Below, piece after piece: positions 36,240 through 45,049 of a DNA stretch of 64,000 nt. Both the position numbers and the translations under genes were made by a program. Under the pieces are notes generated by a model. The model was not told the DNA's origin and ran no database searches. It saw nothing but the letters and a program-made list of their open reading frames with translations. The stretch covers positions 103,828-167,827 of the forward strand of contig NZ_JANIBJ010000004.1 in assembly GCF_024505185.1 (NCBI RefSeq), given 5' to 3'. Origin of the DNA: Methylomonas subterranea. GTDB taxonomy: Bacteria; Pseudomonadota; Gammaproteobacteria; Methylococcales; Methylomonadaceae. Numbering within the stretch: the stretch's first letter is position 1; every line of letters starts with the position of its first letter.

Positions 36240-36476
36240 TCAGGATTTCAAAGCGGTCAATGCCGCGCCAAAGTTGATATGAAACACTTGGTCGTCCAGG
36301 ACCAAGGCGGGGACGGAAACGACGCCGGCAGCTTCCGCGGCGGCAATGCGGTCGGCCTGTTCGCCGAGGTGCACGCTTTCCAATTGGTATTTGTTGCGAT
36401 CCAGCGCGTTGATCAGCATTTGTTCGGCGCCCAGGCAAACCGGGCAACCGGCGTGATAAAAAACCGCGTTTGACAT
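36240..36476 (-). CDS. Thioredoxin/glutaredoxin-like protein with CPVC motif
   Basis: 78 residues. The glutaredoxin-like start AVFYHAGCPVC puts the redox pair at C11 and C14, and the cis-proline motif is VVSVPALVLDDQVF. This is the compact length of glutaredoxin-like proteins (NrdH size). No signal peptide, so cytoplasmic. First gene of a trio with a small membrane protein and an exported Cys-rich protein. A GAGGAGT ribosome-binding site lies upstream, and paired inverted repeats lie 24-82 bases before the start. Confidence 0.82.
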   Translation of the reverse strand: MSNAVFYHAGCPVCLGAEQMLINALDRNKYQLESVHLGEQADRIAAAEAAGVVSVPALVLDDQVFHINFGAALTALKS

Positions 36477-36499
36477 ATTCGACTCCTCGTTGTTATTGG

Positions 36500-36558
36500 T
36501 ATCGAGTCGAAACGATATACAAGAAATGCGTTATTGTCAAACAAATATCGCTTCGATA
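36500..36558 (-). promoter_or_regulatory. Two dyads sharing TATCG/CGATA half-sites upstream of the small redox operon
   Basis: Site 1: TATCG (36500-36504) and CGATA (36513-36517), 8 bases apart. Site 2: TATCG (36546-36550) and CGATA (36554-36558), 3 bases apart within the longer AAATATCG-CTT-CGATATTT. The same half-site in two dyads just before the thioredoxin-like gene suggests an operator, perhaps for an ArsR-like or Rrf2-like repressor; the regulator is not identified. Site 2 followed by a T-run could alternatively be a plus-strand terminator. Confidence 0.4.
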
Positions 36559-36648
36559 TTTTTTTTAAGGGTTTTTATTTTTCAGAATGGTCAACTCGCC
36601 GAGGGGAATAAAGGGTTCGAGGGAGGCCGTCAACTAGCCTTAACAGCA

Positions 36649-36666
36649 TGGTAATCATCTTGTCAT
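36649..36666 (+). promoter_or_regulatory. Candidate Pho box upstream of the glycerophosphodiesterase
   Basis: Two heptamers, TGGTAAT (36649-36655) and TTGTCAT (36660-36666), are exactly 11 bases apart, the spacing of PhoB repeats (consensus CTGTCAT). The second matches 6 of 7, the first poorly. A phosphate-scavenging glycerophosphodiesterase is a sensible PhoB target. Weak evidence. Confidence 0.3.
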
Positions 36667-36718
36667 GAGCCTATCCCTAAAATGCCGGAGTCATTCAACT
36701 ACCCAAGGAAAACCCGAC

Positions 36719-37960
36719 ATGTTAGATTCGAATCTAAAATTGGCGTTGCCGGCCCTGGCCGCTGCCGCACTGTTTGTAATCCACGCGCCCGCGCAAGCGG
36801 CCCAGCCGCATATGGAAAATTCGCCACTGGTAATTGGACATCGCGGCGCCTCCGGCTATCGCCCTGAACACACGCTGGAAAGTTACGCCTTGGCGATTGA
36901 ACAGGGCGCGGATTTCATCGAGCCCGATCTGGTGTTGACCAAGGACAAACACATGATTGCGCGCCACGAACCCATGATCGGCGCCACTACGGACGTGGCC
37001 GACCACCCGGAATTTGCCGACCGCAAAACCAGGCGCATGGTGGATGGGGTGGAATACCTGGATTGGTTTGCCAGCGACTTTACCCTGGCCGAAATCAAAA
37101 CCTTGCGCGCGGTACAAGCACGAGCGGGCCGCGATAGTCAGTACGACGGCTTGTTCCCGATACCGACGTTGGAAGAAGTGATTGCCTTGGCCAAAAGCCG
37201 GAGTAAGGAAACCGGCCGCGCTATCGGTATTTATCCAGAGATCAAACATTCGACTTATCACGCCACGCTAAAAAAACCATCCGGCCGGCCGCTGTTCGGT
37301 GCGAATTATTTTGAAGACCAATTGCTGAAAACCCTGCATAAAGCGTACGGAAACAGTGCCTGCGCACCGGTGTTCATACAATCCTTTGAAGTGAGCAATC
37401 TGCAATATCTGAGCGGCAAAACGCATATCCGTCTGGTGCAATTGATCGATGCGGACGATGTCAACGCGGACGGTTCGCTGTCGTTGCTACCGCCGTATCG
37501 GCAACCCTACGATTTTGTGGTTAACGGCGATGCGCGCGATTTTGCCGATTTGTTGACCGCCGACGGACTGGACTTCGTTGCAACTTATGCCGATGTCATC
37601 GGCCCCTGGAAACCGTATTTGCTGCAAACCGTGGCGGACGGCGTTGATCGTGATGGGGATGGCGTCATCACGATCAAGGACAGGCGGGTGGACGGCAGTA
37701 CCGGCGTGATTGAAATGGCGCACGACAAAGGTTTGGCCGTGCATACCTGGACCTTCCGCAACGACGCCAGCGGCTACGGCTTTGCCGACCCGCGCGAGGA
37801 AATGACTTATTACTTCGATTTGGGGGTCGACGGTTTGTTTACCGATTTTGCCGACACCGGCGTCGAAGCCCGCGATGCGTCCAGCAACGCCGGCGAACCA
37901 AAACACTTGAGACAGTGCGGTTCGCAAAACAAACATCCGCGCAAGGGCCGGCATAAATAA
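36719..37960 (+). CDS. glpQ: Periplasmic glycerophosphodiester phosphodiesterase, GlpQ-type
   Basis: 413 residues from ATG 36719, chosen for the AAGGAAA ribosome-binding site and the signal peptide that follows (ALPALAAAALFVIHAPAQAA). The catalytic IGHRGASGYRPEHT and FIEPDLVLTKDKHMIARHEP are GDPD hallmarks, with TWTFRND and GVDGLFTDFAD near the end. The enzyme splits glycerophosphodiesters into glycerol-3-phosphate and an alcohol. It carries a canonical EF-hand-type loop (DRDGDGVITIKD), consistent with calcium binding, and an extra basic tail of about 30 residues (CGSQNKHPRKGRHK at the end). Confidence 0.9.
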   Translation: MLDSNLKLALPALAAAALFVIHAPAQAAQPHMENSPLVIGHRGASGYRPEHTLESYALAIEQGADFIEPDLVLTKDKHMIARHEPMIGATTDVADHPEFADRKTRRMVDGVEYLDWFASDFTLAEIKTLRAVQARAGRDSQYDGLFPIPTLEEVIALAKSRSKETGRAIGIYPEIKHSTYHATLKKPSGRPLFGANYFEDQLLKTLHKAYGNSACAPVFIQSFEVSNLQYLSGKTHIRLVQLIDADDVNADGSLSLLPPYRQPYDFVVNGDARDFADLLTADGLDFVATYADVIGPWKPYLLQTVADGVDRDGDGVITIKDRRVDGSTGVIEMAHDKGLAVHTWTFRNDASGYGFADPREEMTYYFDLGVDGLFTDFADTGVEARDASSNAGEPKHLRQCGSQNKHPRKGRHK

Positions 37961-38027
37961 GGTTCCGAACAGTTACTCTGAAAGTCACGCGGCAACCGCC
38001 CAAAATACTAACGACATAACGCCGTTG

Positions 38028-38080
38028 ACTTTCATATGCCGGGGTGATTGCCAAGCCTTCATGAGCGTTACTCTGAAAGT
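38028..38080. repeat. 53-base dispersed repeat, copy 1
   Basis: Begins ACTTTCATATGCCGGGG and ends ATGAGCGTTACTCTGAAAGT. The termini ACTTTCA and TGAAAGT are inverted, so the unit is palindrome-ended. Copy 2 at 38202-38254 differs at only a few positions. A further end fragment lies at 37972-37985. Confidence 0.8.
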
Positions 38081-38201
38081 AAAAAATCGAGCGGGTACGG
38101 TTGCTTGTTGGACAGGCGTCGGCAGCAAGGATGCTGCCGTCGAGCCTACACGGACGTATTTACGGCGTCCTGTCCGGCGAGGAACCGTGCCCGGCTGCAC
38201 T

Positions 38202-38254
38202 ACTTTCATTTGCCGGGGCGATCGCCCGGCCTTCATGAACGTTACTCTGAAAGT
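38202..38254. repeat. 53-base dispersed repeat, copy 2
   Basis: Begins ACTTTCATTTGCCGGGG and ends ATGAACGTTACTCTGAAAGT, matching copy 1 (38028-38080) over its whole length. About 120 bases of GC-rich spacer separate the copies. The arrangement suggests an iterated REP-like element rather than a regulatory site. Confidence 0.8.
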
Positions 38255-38336
38255 CATGCTGGGAACGGCGCGCGGTCGCGTTCGCAAGGCCGGCATCATT
38301 CTGTTCCCTCTACCTGCGGAAGCTGTCGTAAAAGCT

Positions 38337-38420
38337 CCCTCTCCTTGCGGGAGAGGGGGTGTAACTAATAAACCATTGTTTTATATACCCTCATCCTAAC
38401 CTTCTCCCGCAGGGAGAAGG
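38337..38420. repeat. Twin hairpin repeat (CCCTCTCC... / CCTTCTCCC...)
   Basis: Hairpin 1: CCCTCTCC (38337-38344) with GGAGAGGG (38350-38357). Hairpin 2: CCTTCTCCC (38400-38408) with GGGAGAAGG (38412-38420), loop of 3. Preceded by GGAAGCTGTCGTAAAAG at 38318-38334, which recurs with one mismatch at 2633-2649, so this is another dispersed family. Confidence 0.7.
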
Positions 38421-38773
38421 GACTTGTCGGCTTGTTACGACTGGCGCGGTGATGACTTCCCTGTTTCATAAAGAGAGGCAGGGGGGATTTTTTAACCCCC
38501 CTCGCTCCGCCTTTTTTAAAGCGGCAGCTTGTTTGTAACCAAATCCAAAATTCACTTTCCCAGCGGTCGGCGATACCGGCGTCCGCCGGCGTTATACCCT
38601 TCATAAAACCCTAATTCCCGGCTCATCCGATCTTAATCCAATCCAAGGATCTTTCTCATCTTGCTTCTGTAATCTCTGACACCAAGCGTTGCGGGTGGAT
38701 CTTTCCCCGCGCGGCGGACCGATGGCGATGAGCCATTGTCAGTGTTCATTCATGCAGCAGGGGTTTAACGAAA

Positions 38774-40195
38774 ATGCCACTCGGTTTGGGAAATATCTTC
38801 AACGGGCTGTTCAAGCAATACGGGCACACGGTGATCCTGTTGTTGAGGATTATCGATGTGGCCATGCTGTTGGCGGCCGCCTGGCTGGCGCATTACTTTT
38901 GGTTGCGCGAGTGGGTAATCGACCAGCATTACCGTTTCGTGATTGCCCTGGGGGTGTTGGGCGCCATCATATTCTTTGAGATAGGCCAGGTTTACCGGCC
39001 TTGGCGCAGCGATGCGATGCGGGGAGAAATTCCTCGTATCGCCAGGGCCTGGTTGCTGGCGCTGCTGACCGTGGTGTCCATCGTGTTCCTGGTCAGAATG
39101 CATTTCTGGTTCGGTTCCAGTTACCGCTGGATTGCTTCCTGGGGCGTCCTGGGTTTGTTGTTGGTGCTGGCCGCCCGCGGCGCGGTTTCCCGGCTATTGG
39201 GCTGGCTGCGGGCGCGCGGCTGGAGCCAGGGGCGCATTATTTTGGTGGGTTTGAATCGGATGGCGGTGGCCGTCGCCCGGCAGTTGAATCAGTCTTCCTG
39301 GGCGGGCTTGCAGGTGATCGGTTTTGTCGACGACCGCAATGAAGACAGGCTGGAGCTTGAGACATGCGCCTTGCCGCGCCTGGGAAAATTGAGCGATCTG
39401 ACCGATATCGTCACCCGGCGGGCGGTCGACGAAGTCTGGGTGGCGTTTCCGGGCCCGTCATTGGCGGAACGGGTGCAGCACGAATTGCGGCATTTGCCGG
39501 TCAGCATCCGGCTGGTGATCGATTGTTTTGCCTTCAAGCAAAGTAAATTCCTCAGCCTGAATACCGTGGCCGGTATTCCTACCCTGGACGTGTCGGTATC
39601 GCCCCTGCACGGCATCAACCGCTATATCAAGGAAGTCGAAGACCGCTTGCTGGCCTTATTGATCTTGCTGCTGATCAGCCCCTTGATGTTGCTGATTGCC
39701 GTTGGCGTCAAGTTGAGTTCGCGCGGACCGGTATTTTATCGGCAGGAGCGGGTAGGCTGGAACAACCGCAAATTCGTCATGCTGAAGTTTCGCTCCATGC
39801 CTGTCGACGCGGAAGCCAAAACCGGCGCGGTGTGGGCGAAACCCGGCGAGAGCCGCGCCACACCCTTCGGCGCCTTGCTGCGCAAAACCAGCCTGGACGA
39901 ACTGCCGCAATTGATCAATGTTCTGAAGGGCGATATGTCCCTGGTGGGTCCGCGTCCGGAACGGCCCGATTTCGTGGAAGTGTTCAAGGAGCAAGTGCCC
40001 AATTACATGAAAAAACACATGGTCAAGGCCGGTATCACCGGTTGGGCGCAAGTCAACGGCTGGCGCGGCGACACCGATCTGAATCAACGCATAGAACACG
40101 ACCTGTATTACATCCAGCATTGGTCCCTCTGGTTCGATCTGGAAATTGCCCTGCGCACCGTAGCAACCGGTTTTGTGAACAAAAATGCCTATTAA
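38774..40195 (+). CDS. Undecaprenyl-phosphate sugar phosphotransferase, WcaJ-type initiating enzyme
   Basis: 473 residues. Four N-terminal transmembrane helices, a CoA-binding-like Rossmann region (GRIILVGLNRMAVAVARQL), a fifth hydrophobic segment (LLALLILLLISPLMLLIAVG), then the catalytic bacterial sugar-transferase domain: GPVFYRQERVGWNN, FVMLKFRSM, TSLDELPQLINVLKGDMSLV and GPRPERP. It loads the first sugar phosphate, usually glucose-1-P, onto undecaprenyl phosphate at the inner membrane. First gene of the exopolysaccharide cluster; sugar specificity is by family. Confidence 0.92.
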   Translation: MPLGLGNIFNGLFKQYGHTVILLLRIIDVAMLLAAAWLAHYFWLREWVIDQHYRFVIALGVLGAIIFFEIGQVYRPWRSDAMRGEIPRIARAWLLALLTVVSIVFLVRMHFWFGSSYRWIASWGVLGLLLVLAARGAVSRLLGWLRARGWSQGRIILVGLNRMAVAVARQLNQSSWAGLQVIGFVDDRNEDRLELETCALPRLGKLSDLTDIVTRRAVDEVWVAFPGPSLAERVQHELRHLPVSIRLVIDCFAFKQSKFLSLNTVAGIPTLDVSVSPLHGINRYIKEVEDRLLALLILLLISPLMLLIAVGVKLSSRGPVFYRQERVGWNNRKFVMLKFRSMPVDAEAKTGAVWAKPGESRATPFGALLRKTSLDELPQLINVLKGDMSLVGPRPERPDFVEVFKEQVPNYMKKHMVKAGITGWAQVNGWRGDTDLNQRIEHDLYYIQHWSLWFDLEIALRTVATGFVNKNAY

Positions 40196-40205
40196 GGAAA
40201 CCGCG

Positions 40206-41303
40206 ATGTTAAGACTGACTTGCTTGTTGTTGAGCGTATTGTTGCCGGGCTGCTTTTTGGCGCCGGGCATGGATATGCAAACCGATAACGGCTTTAGCGA
40301 AATCGAATTGCCGACCCTGAAAAACGGCCAATTGGTGAAAGAAAAATTGCCGATTCAAACCATCAGCGCCGATCTGATCATTCAACGCGAAAGCGCCAGG
40401 CGGCAGACGGTCGGCACGCTGCCGATGGCGAACGCCAGAAGCAGTTACCGCATCGGGCCGCAGGACAGGTTGCAAATCACGGTATGGGAACATCCCGAAC
40501 TGAACGATCCCGGCGGGGAAAAAATCAACCCCGACATGGCCGGTAAAGTGGTCGACGACAACGGCGACCTGTATTTTCCCTATGCCGGCACCCTGCATGT
40601 GGCCGGCAAAACGGTGCCCGAGGTGCGCGAGGAATTGACCCGCGAACTGTCCAAATATTTCAAGAAGGTCAAACTGGACATCCGGGTACTGTCGTTTCAG
40701 GCTCACAGGGTTGCGGTGGTCGGCGAAGTCGCCCATCCCGGCATCGTGGTCATGACCGAAACGCCGTTGACGGTGGCGGAAGCCATCAGTCGGGCCGGCG
40801 GCGCCACCAAGGAATCCGACCTCAACAACGTGGCTTTGGCCCGCGACGGCAAGCTTTATCGCCTGGATGTGCAGGCCTTGTACGAAAAAGGCTTGACCGC
40901 CCACAATTTGCTGCTGCGGGACGGCGACGTGCTGAACATAGGCGACCAAAAAGACAGCAAAGTCTATGTGATGGGCGAGGTCGGCCGTCAGCAAGCCATT
41001 CAGATCAACAAGGGCCGCATCAGTCTGTCTCAGGCGCTGGCCGAGGCCCATGGGGTGGACTTCAACACCTCGCGGCCGGGCGATATTTACGTATTGCGGG
41101 CCGGCGACCTGCAACCGGAGATTTTTCATTTGGACGCCGAGTCGCCCGACGCCATGATACTGGCCGAGCAATTTCCGCTGCAGGCCCACGACACGCTGTT
41201 TGTCGGTACGGCCGGCGTTACCCAATGGTCGCGGGTATTGAACCAGATATTGCCAGGTTCCTTCACCGCCATTATGTCGCAAGCCGCGATGATGGGGATG
41301 TGA
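40206..41303 (+). CDS. Polysaccharide export outer-membrane lipoprotein, Wza-like
   Basis: 365 residues from ATG 40206, which has AAGGAAA upstream and gives a lipoprotein signal (LTCLLLSVLLPGC, lipidated Cys at about residue 17). The Poly_export domain begins at YRIGPQDRLQITVWEHPEL, followed by SLBB-type segments (HRVAVVGEVAHPGIVVMTET, KVYVMGEVGRQQAIQINKGR). It forms the outer-membrane channel for the polymer. It starts 10 bases after the initiating transferase. Confidence 0.93.
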   Translation: MLRLTCLLLSVLLPGCFLAPGMDMQTDNGFSEIELPTLKNGQLVKEKLPIQTISADLIIQRESARRQTVGTLPMANARSSYRIGPQDRLQITVWEHPELNDPGGEKINPDMAGKVVDDNGDLYFPYAGTLHVAGKTVPEVREELTRELSKYFKKVKLDIRVLSFQAHRVAVVGEVAHPGIVVMTETPLTVAEAISRAGGATKESDLNNVALARDGKLYRLDVQALYEKGLTAHNLLLRDGDVLNIGDQKDSKVYVMGEVGRQQAIQINKGRISLSQALAEAHGVDFNTSRPGDIYVLRAGDLQPEIFHLDAESPDAMILAEQFPLQAHDTLFVGTAGVTQWSRVLNQILPGSFTAIMSQAAMMGM

Positions 41304-41419
41304 GTCATGGCAAATCGACTCGGGATCCCGCCAACTAACGATCATGAAGCCGCTGCATCGCTCCGGCCCATGAAAGCAGCCTCCTTATCAATGACTTTGA
41401 CGGTAATGGGTTCCGAACA

Positions 41420-43795
41420 ATGACGCATACACACAACGAAGCTACTCCAGCATTGCCTCCGCTCAACATGTCGCGCCTGGAGGAACATGGCGTCAGCATT
41501 CGCGATTACCTCGACTTGTTGATCGAGAGTAAAAAAATCCTACTGATCAGCTTGCTGCTGGTCATGAGCGTTACCTGCCTTTATCTGCTGTTGGCTCCCC
41601 GCACTTACAAAGCCGATGCGCTGCTGCGTATCGATAAAAATAAGGCCTTGCTGGCGGCAACGCTGCGCGGCGACGCCAACACCACGCCCACCGAAGCGGA
41701 AAATCCGCGCGCGCAACGGGAAGTGGAAATCCTGCGTTCGCGTTCGGTGCTGGGCAAGGTGGTGGAAGATCTGAATTTGATGGTGGAATATGCGCCGCGT
41801 TATTTCCCGGTCATCGGCGAAACCCTGGCCCGCAAACACGACAAACATGAAGGAATTGCGCGGGCATGGTGGGGCTTCGAGCGCTGGGCCTGGGGCGGGG
41901 AAAAGCTGAAAATCGACCGCTTCGAAGTGCCGGACCGTTATCTGGATAAGGAATTCACCCTGGTTGCGCTGGCGGATGAGCGGTTTCAGTTGCGCGGCCC
42001 CAAGGACCAAATTCTGGCGGAAGGCCCGGTGGGCGAGACTGTCATTGCCGATATCGGCGAGCTGAAACCGGTTTTGCTGCAAGTGGCCGAATTGGCCGCT
42101 CATCCGGGTACCGAGTTCGAACTGACCCGCAAAACCTCGCTGGCGGCAATCGAGACCTTGCACAAAGCCTTTTCGGTGCGGGAAGTCTCCAAGGACACCG
42201 ATATTTTGAGCGTCGAGTTAAAGGGCCGCGATCCGGAACAACTGGCCCAATCGGTCAACAACATCGCCAGCATTTACGTGAATGCCACGGTGAATTGGGA
42301 GTCCGCCGAGGCCTCCCAGAAACTCGGTTTTCTGGAAAGCCAGCTACCGCTGGTGAAGGATAATCTGGAAAAGGCCGAAGCCGCTCTCAGCGCTTACAGG
42401 CAACAGCACGGCGCGGTGGATATTTCCGCCGAAGCCGAGATTCTGTTGAAACAGGCCGCCGAAATGGAAACCCTGGGCATACAATTAAGGCAGAAATACG
42501 AAGAACAGAATCAACGCCTGGAGTCAGCCCATCCCGACATGGTCGCCACCAACGCCCAGATCAAGCGCGTGGACCGCAAACTGGCGGCCCTGGAAAAGCG
42601 CATCAAGGATTTGCCGAAAACCCAGCAAAACATGGTCAGCCTGTCGCGGGACGTGCAGGTCAATACCGAACTCTATACCTCCTTGCTGAACAGCGCGCAG
42701 GAGCAACGGATTGCGGCGGCCGGATCGCTGGGAAAATCGCGGATTGTCGATTTCGCGGTGGTGCCGGAAAAACCCTATTGGCCCAAACCCGGTTTATTGC
42801 TGGCCATTGCCGGCCTGCTGGGCTTGAGCTTCGGCTCGGCGCTGGTGTTTCTGCGCCATTCCCTGCAACGGCACGACAATTACCCGGCCTTGCTGGAATA
42901 TCAGGTGGGCTTGCCGTTGTACGCCGCGATTCCGCACAGTAAAAAGCAACGCCGGCTGGCCCGCTTGATAGACCAGGGCAAGGACAGGGACACCGGTGTA
43001 CTGGTCAGCCACGATCCGCTGGATATCTCGGTGGAATCGTTGCGCGGCTTGCGCACCACGCTGGAAGCGACCCTGGCCAGCGACGAAAGCCAGGTCATCA
43101 TGGTCACCAGTCCGGCGCCGGGCATGGGTAAGTCTTTTATCAGCACCAATCTGGCCGCCTTGCTGGCCAGTATCAAAAAGCGGGTGTTGGTGATAGATGC
43201 CGACATGCGTAACGGCCGGCTGCACGAAACCTTCGCCACCCATAAGCAGCCCGGACTGTCGGACTTGTTGTCCGGCAAGGCCGGCCTGGGCGAAGTGATA
43301 GTCACTCTGCCCGATCTGGGCATCGATTTGATACCGCGCGGCGCCATGGTGCTGAATCCGGCCGAATTGCTGGTGTTGGGCGAACTGGCGGAAACCCTGG
43401 AGCAATTGAAAAGTTTTTATAACCATATCGTCATCGATTCGCCGCCGATTTTGGGCGCCACCGATGCCGCCATCATGGGCAAGCACGCCGACGCCAGCTT
43501 TTTGGTGGTCAAGGAAGGCCGTTACACCGCGCAGGAAATGGAGGTCAGTTTCAGACGCTTGCGGCAGGTAGGCGTCAAACCCAGCGGCTTCATCATCAAC
43601 GACATGAAGGAAGGTTCTTCCTATTACCCCTATTACGGTTACGCCTATCAGCGTAGCGACCTGCAACAGAAAAACCCGCCGGCCTGGTTGGCCGGCCTGC
43701 AGGCCATGGGCGGCTGGTTGCATAAAGCGGAGGATGGCGAATATCTGCCGGATATCGACGAAACCGAAGCTACGGACGACAGTGTAAGAGCTTAA
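41420..43795 (+). CDS. Polysaccharide co-polymerase with tyrosine autokinase domain, Wzc-like
   Basis: 791 residues. The Wzz domain has helices near residues 40-60 and 457-478 flanking a coiled-coil periplasmic part. The cytoplasmic BY-kinase domain has P-loop SPAPGMGKS at 564-572 (K571), Walker A' VLVIDADMRNG and Walker B HIVIDSPPILGA. The tail has a tyrosine cluster (SSYYPYYGYAYQRSD), the usual autophosphorylation site. It controls chain length and export together with the Wza-like lipoprotein. Confidence 0.94.
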   Translation: MTHTHNEATPALPPLNMSRLEEHGVSIRDYLDLLIESKKILLISLLLVMSVTCLYLLLAPRTYKADALLRIDKNKALLAATLRGDANTTPTEAENPRAQREVEILRSRSVLGKVVEDLNLMVEYAPRYFPVIGETLARKHDKHEGIARAWWGFERWAWGGEKLKIDRFEVPDRYLDKEFTLVALADERFQLRGPKDQILAEGPVGETVIADIGELKPVLLQVAELAAHPGTEFELTRKTSLAAIETLHKAFSVREVSKDTDILSVELKGRDPEQLAQSVNNIASIYVNATVNWESAEASQKLGFLESQLPLVKDNLEKAEAALSAYRQQHGAVDISAEAEILLKQAAEMETLGIQLRQKYEEQNQRLESAHPDMVATNAQIKRVDRKLAALEKRIKDLPKTQQNMVSLSRDVQVNTELYTSLLNSAQEQRIAAAGSLGKSRIVDFAVVPEKPYWPKPGLLLAIAGLLGLSFGSALVFLRHSLQRHDNYPALLEYQVGLPLYAAIPHSKKQRRLARLIDQGKDRDTGVLVSHDPLDISVESLRGLRTTLEATLASDESQVIMVTSPAPGMGKSFISTNLAALLASIKKRVLVIDADMRNGRLHETFATHKQPGLSDLLSGKAGLGEVIVTLPDLGIDLIPRGAMVLNPAELLVLGELAETLEQLKSFYNHIVIDSPPILGATDAAIMGKHADASFLVVKEGRYTAQEMEVSFRRLRQVGVKPSGFIINDMKEGSSYYPYYGYAYQRSDLQQKNPPAWLAGLQAMGGWLHKAEDGEYLPDIDETEATDDSVRA

Positions 43796-43797
43796 GC

Positions 43798-45048
43798 ATG
43801 CGCATACGTCTGGAAAAAGACCTGCCGGTCCTGTTGTTTGCCCTGGTAAGCGCTTCCACCGTGGCGGCGCTGCCGCAGGTGGAATCGGCCTGGCAGGGGG
43901 TCAAGGAAGTGTACGGCCAACAGGATTTCGGTTTGCGCATTCTGCGGGAAATCATGCTGCTGGTATTGGTGGGCTACGTATTTCTGGAACCGCGCTTGCG
44001 GCGGGGCGTTCTGGCGGGCGCCGTGCCGGCATTTCTGGCCGCGCTTGCCAGTTATGTATTGTTGGAAGTGGCGTATGCGCTGTATCTGGATTTGCCGCTG
44101 GTGGTGCCGCTGGCCGGACTGAGGGTATTCGAATATCTGCCGCTGGCCTTGATCGGTTTTGCCGTCAGCCGGCTGGGGGCCGGCGATTACGTGTTGATTC
44201 GCTTCGCGCATTATTTGCGCTACTTCATGCTGCTGCAGTTGCTGTTGGCGCTGATGCAGGCCTTGTGGGCGCCGCCCTTGTTCGGGGTATCCATGTTGGG
44301 CGGCGGCCGGCCTTTCGGCACCTTCGTCAGTCCGAATTTGTTCGGCGCCACCATGGCGACTTGCGCGCTGGTGTTTGCCATCGTGCCCGGCATGCGTATC
44401 TGGTTGGCGGTCGGTGTGTTTTTGGCCTTGCTGAGCGGTTCGCGCACGGCCTTTATCAGTGCGTTGCTGGTGGTGTTTTTTCAGGTTTACGCCGCCTTGC
44501 GGCCGCGCGACCGTTGGGCCTTGCTGATGCCGGCGCCGATGTTGGCGGTAGCGGCCTTGTTGCTGGCTTCCAGTCCGCTGCTGAGCGGCCGCGACGACGC
44601 CGATCCGACCCAGGACGGCCGCATCGATTTGTGGCAACGGGTGTTCGAGGAATCCGTGCACGGCCCGCTGGATCTGTTGTTCGGCTGGGGACTGGGGCTG
44701 AGTTCCAACACCATCAATATTTTATTCGGGGCCGAACATTTTCCCGGCCAGTTCGATTCGGACAGCTTGTATTTGTTTTTGCTGAACGGCTACGGTTTGC
44801 TGGGGCTGCTGGCCTATCTGCTGTTTATGTGGATGTCGACAAGGATGTCCGTCCACGCCCATAAGGGGCTGGTGATGATGTTTATTTTCCTGGCCGGCCT
44901 GACTTTTAACATGTGGGAGTACTTCCCGCAGAATGCCTTGCTGATGTTTTTGTGGGGTTCGGTGCTGGGCGCCCGCCGCGCAGGGGACCGGCGGACCGCC
45001 GCGCCGCAAGCCGTTGCCGCGCCGCTGTATCGACATGGGTGGTCCTAG
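43798..45048 (+). CDS. O-antigen ligase/polymerase family membrane protein (Wzy-like)
   Basis: 416 residues, nearly all hydrophobic, with about ten transmembrane helices. The large periplasmic loop includes DGRIDLWQRVFEESVHGPLD and the GWGLGLSSN motif, as in Wzy_C/O-antigen ligase proteins. It starts 2 bases after the Wzc-like gene. In this cluster it most likely polymerises the repeat units in the periplasm. Ligase and polymerase functions cannot be told apart by sequence. Confidence 0.85.
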   Translation: MRIRLEKDLPVLLFALVSASTVAALPQVESAWQGVKEVYGQQDFGLRILREIMLLVLVGYVFLEPRLRRGVLAGAVPAFLAALASYVLLEVAYALYLDLPLVVPLAGLRVFEYLPLALIGFAVSRLGAGDYVLIRFAHYLRYFMLLQLLLALMQALWAPPLFGVSMLGGGRPFGTFVSPNLFGATMATCALVFAIVPGMRIWLAVGVFLALLSGSRTAFISALLVVFFQVYAALRPRDRWALLMPAPMLAVAALLLASSPLLSGRDDADPTQDGRIDLWQRVFEESVHGPLDLLFGWGLGLSSNTINILFGAEHFPGQFDSDSLYLFLLNGYGLLGLLAYLLFMWMSTRMSVHAHKGLVMMFIFLAGLTFNMWEYFPQNALLMFLWGSVLGARRAGDRRTAAPQAVAAPLYRHGWS

Positions 45049-45049
45049 A

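Larger units (their letters stand above)
37961..38773. other. 813-base repeat-rich intergenic region
   Basis: No credible gene. Open frames here arise from repeat sequence and translate to low-complexity basic peptides. It contains three copies of GTTACTCTGAAAGT (37972-37985, 38067-38080, 38241-38254), two long direct repeats, and a pair of hairpins at 38337-38420. The last about 100 bases should contain the promoter of the exopolysaccharide cluster. A JUMPstart-like element was not recognised. Confidence 0.6.

Noticed and set aside
38025..38399. Open frames on both strands in the repeat-rich gap
   Set aside because: The peptide is produced by reading the 53-base repeats (FRVTFMKAG-type sequence on the minus strand); no coding signal independent of the repeats.
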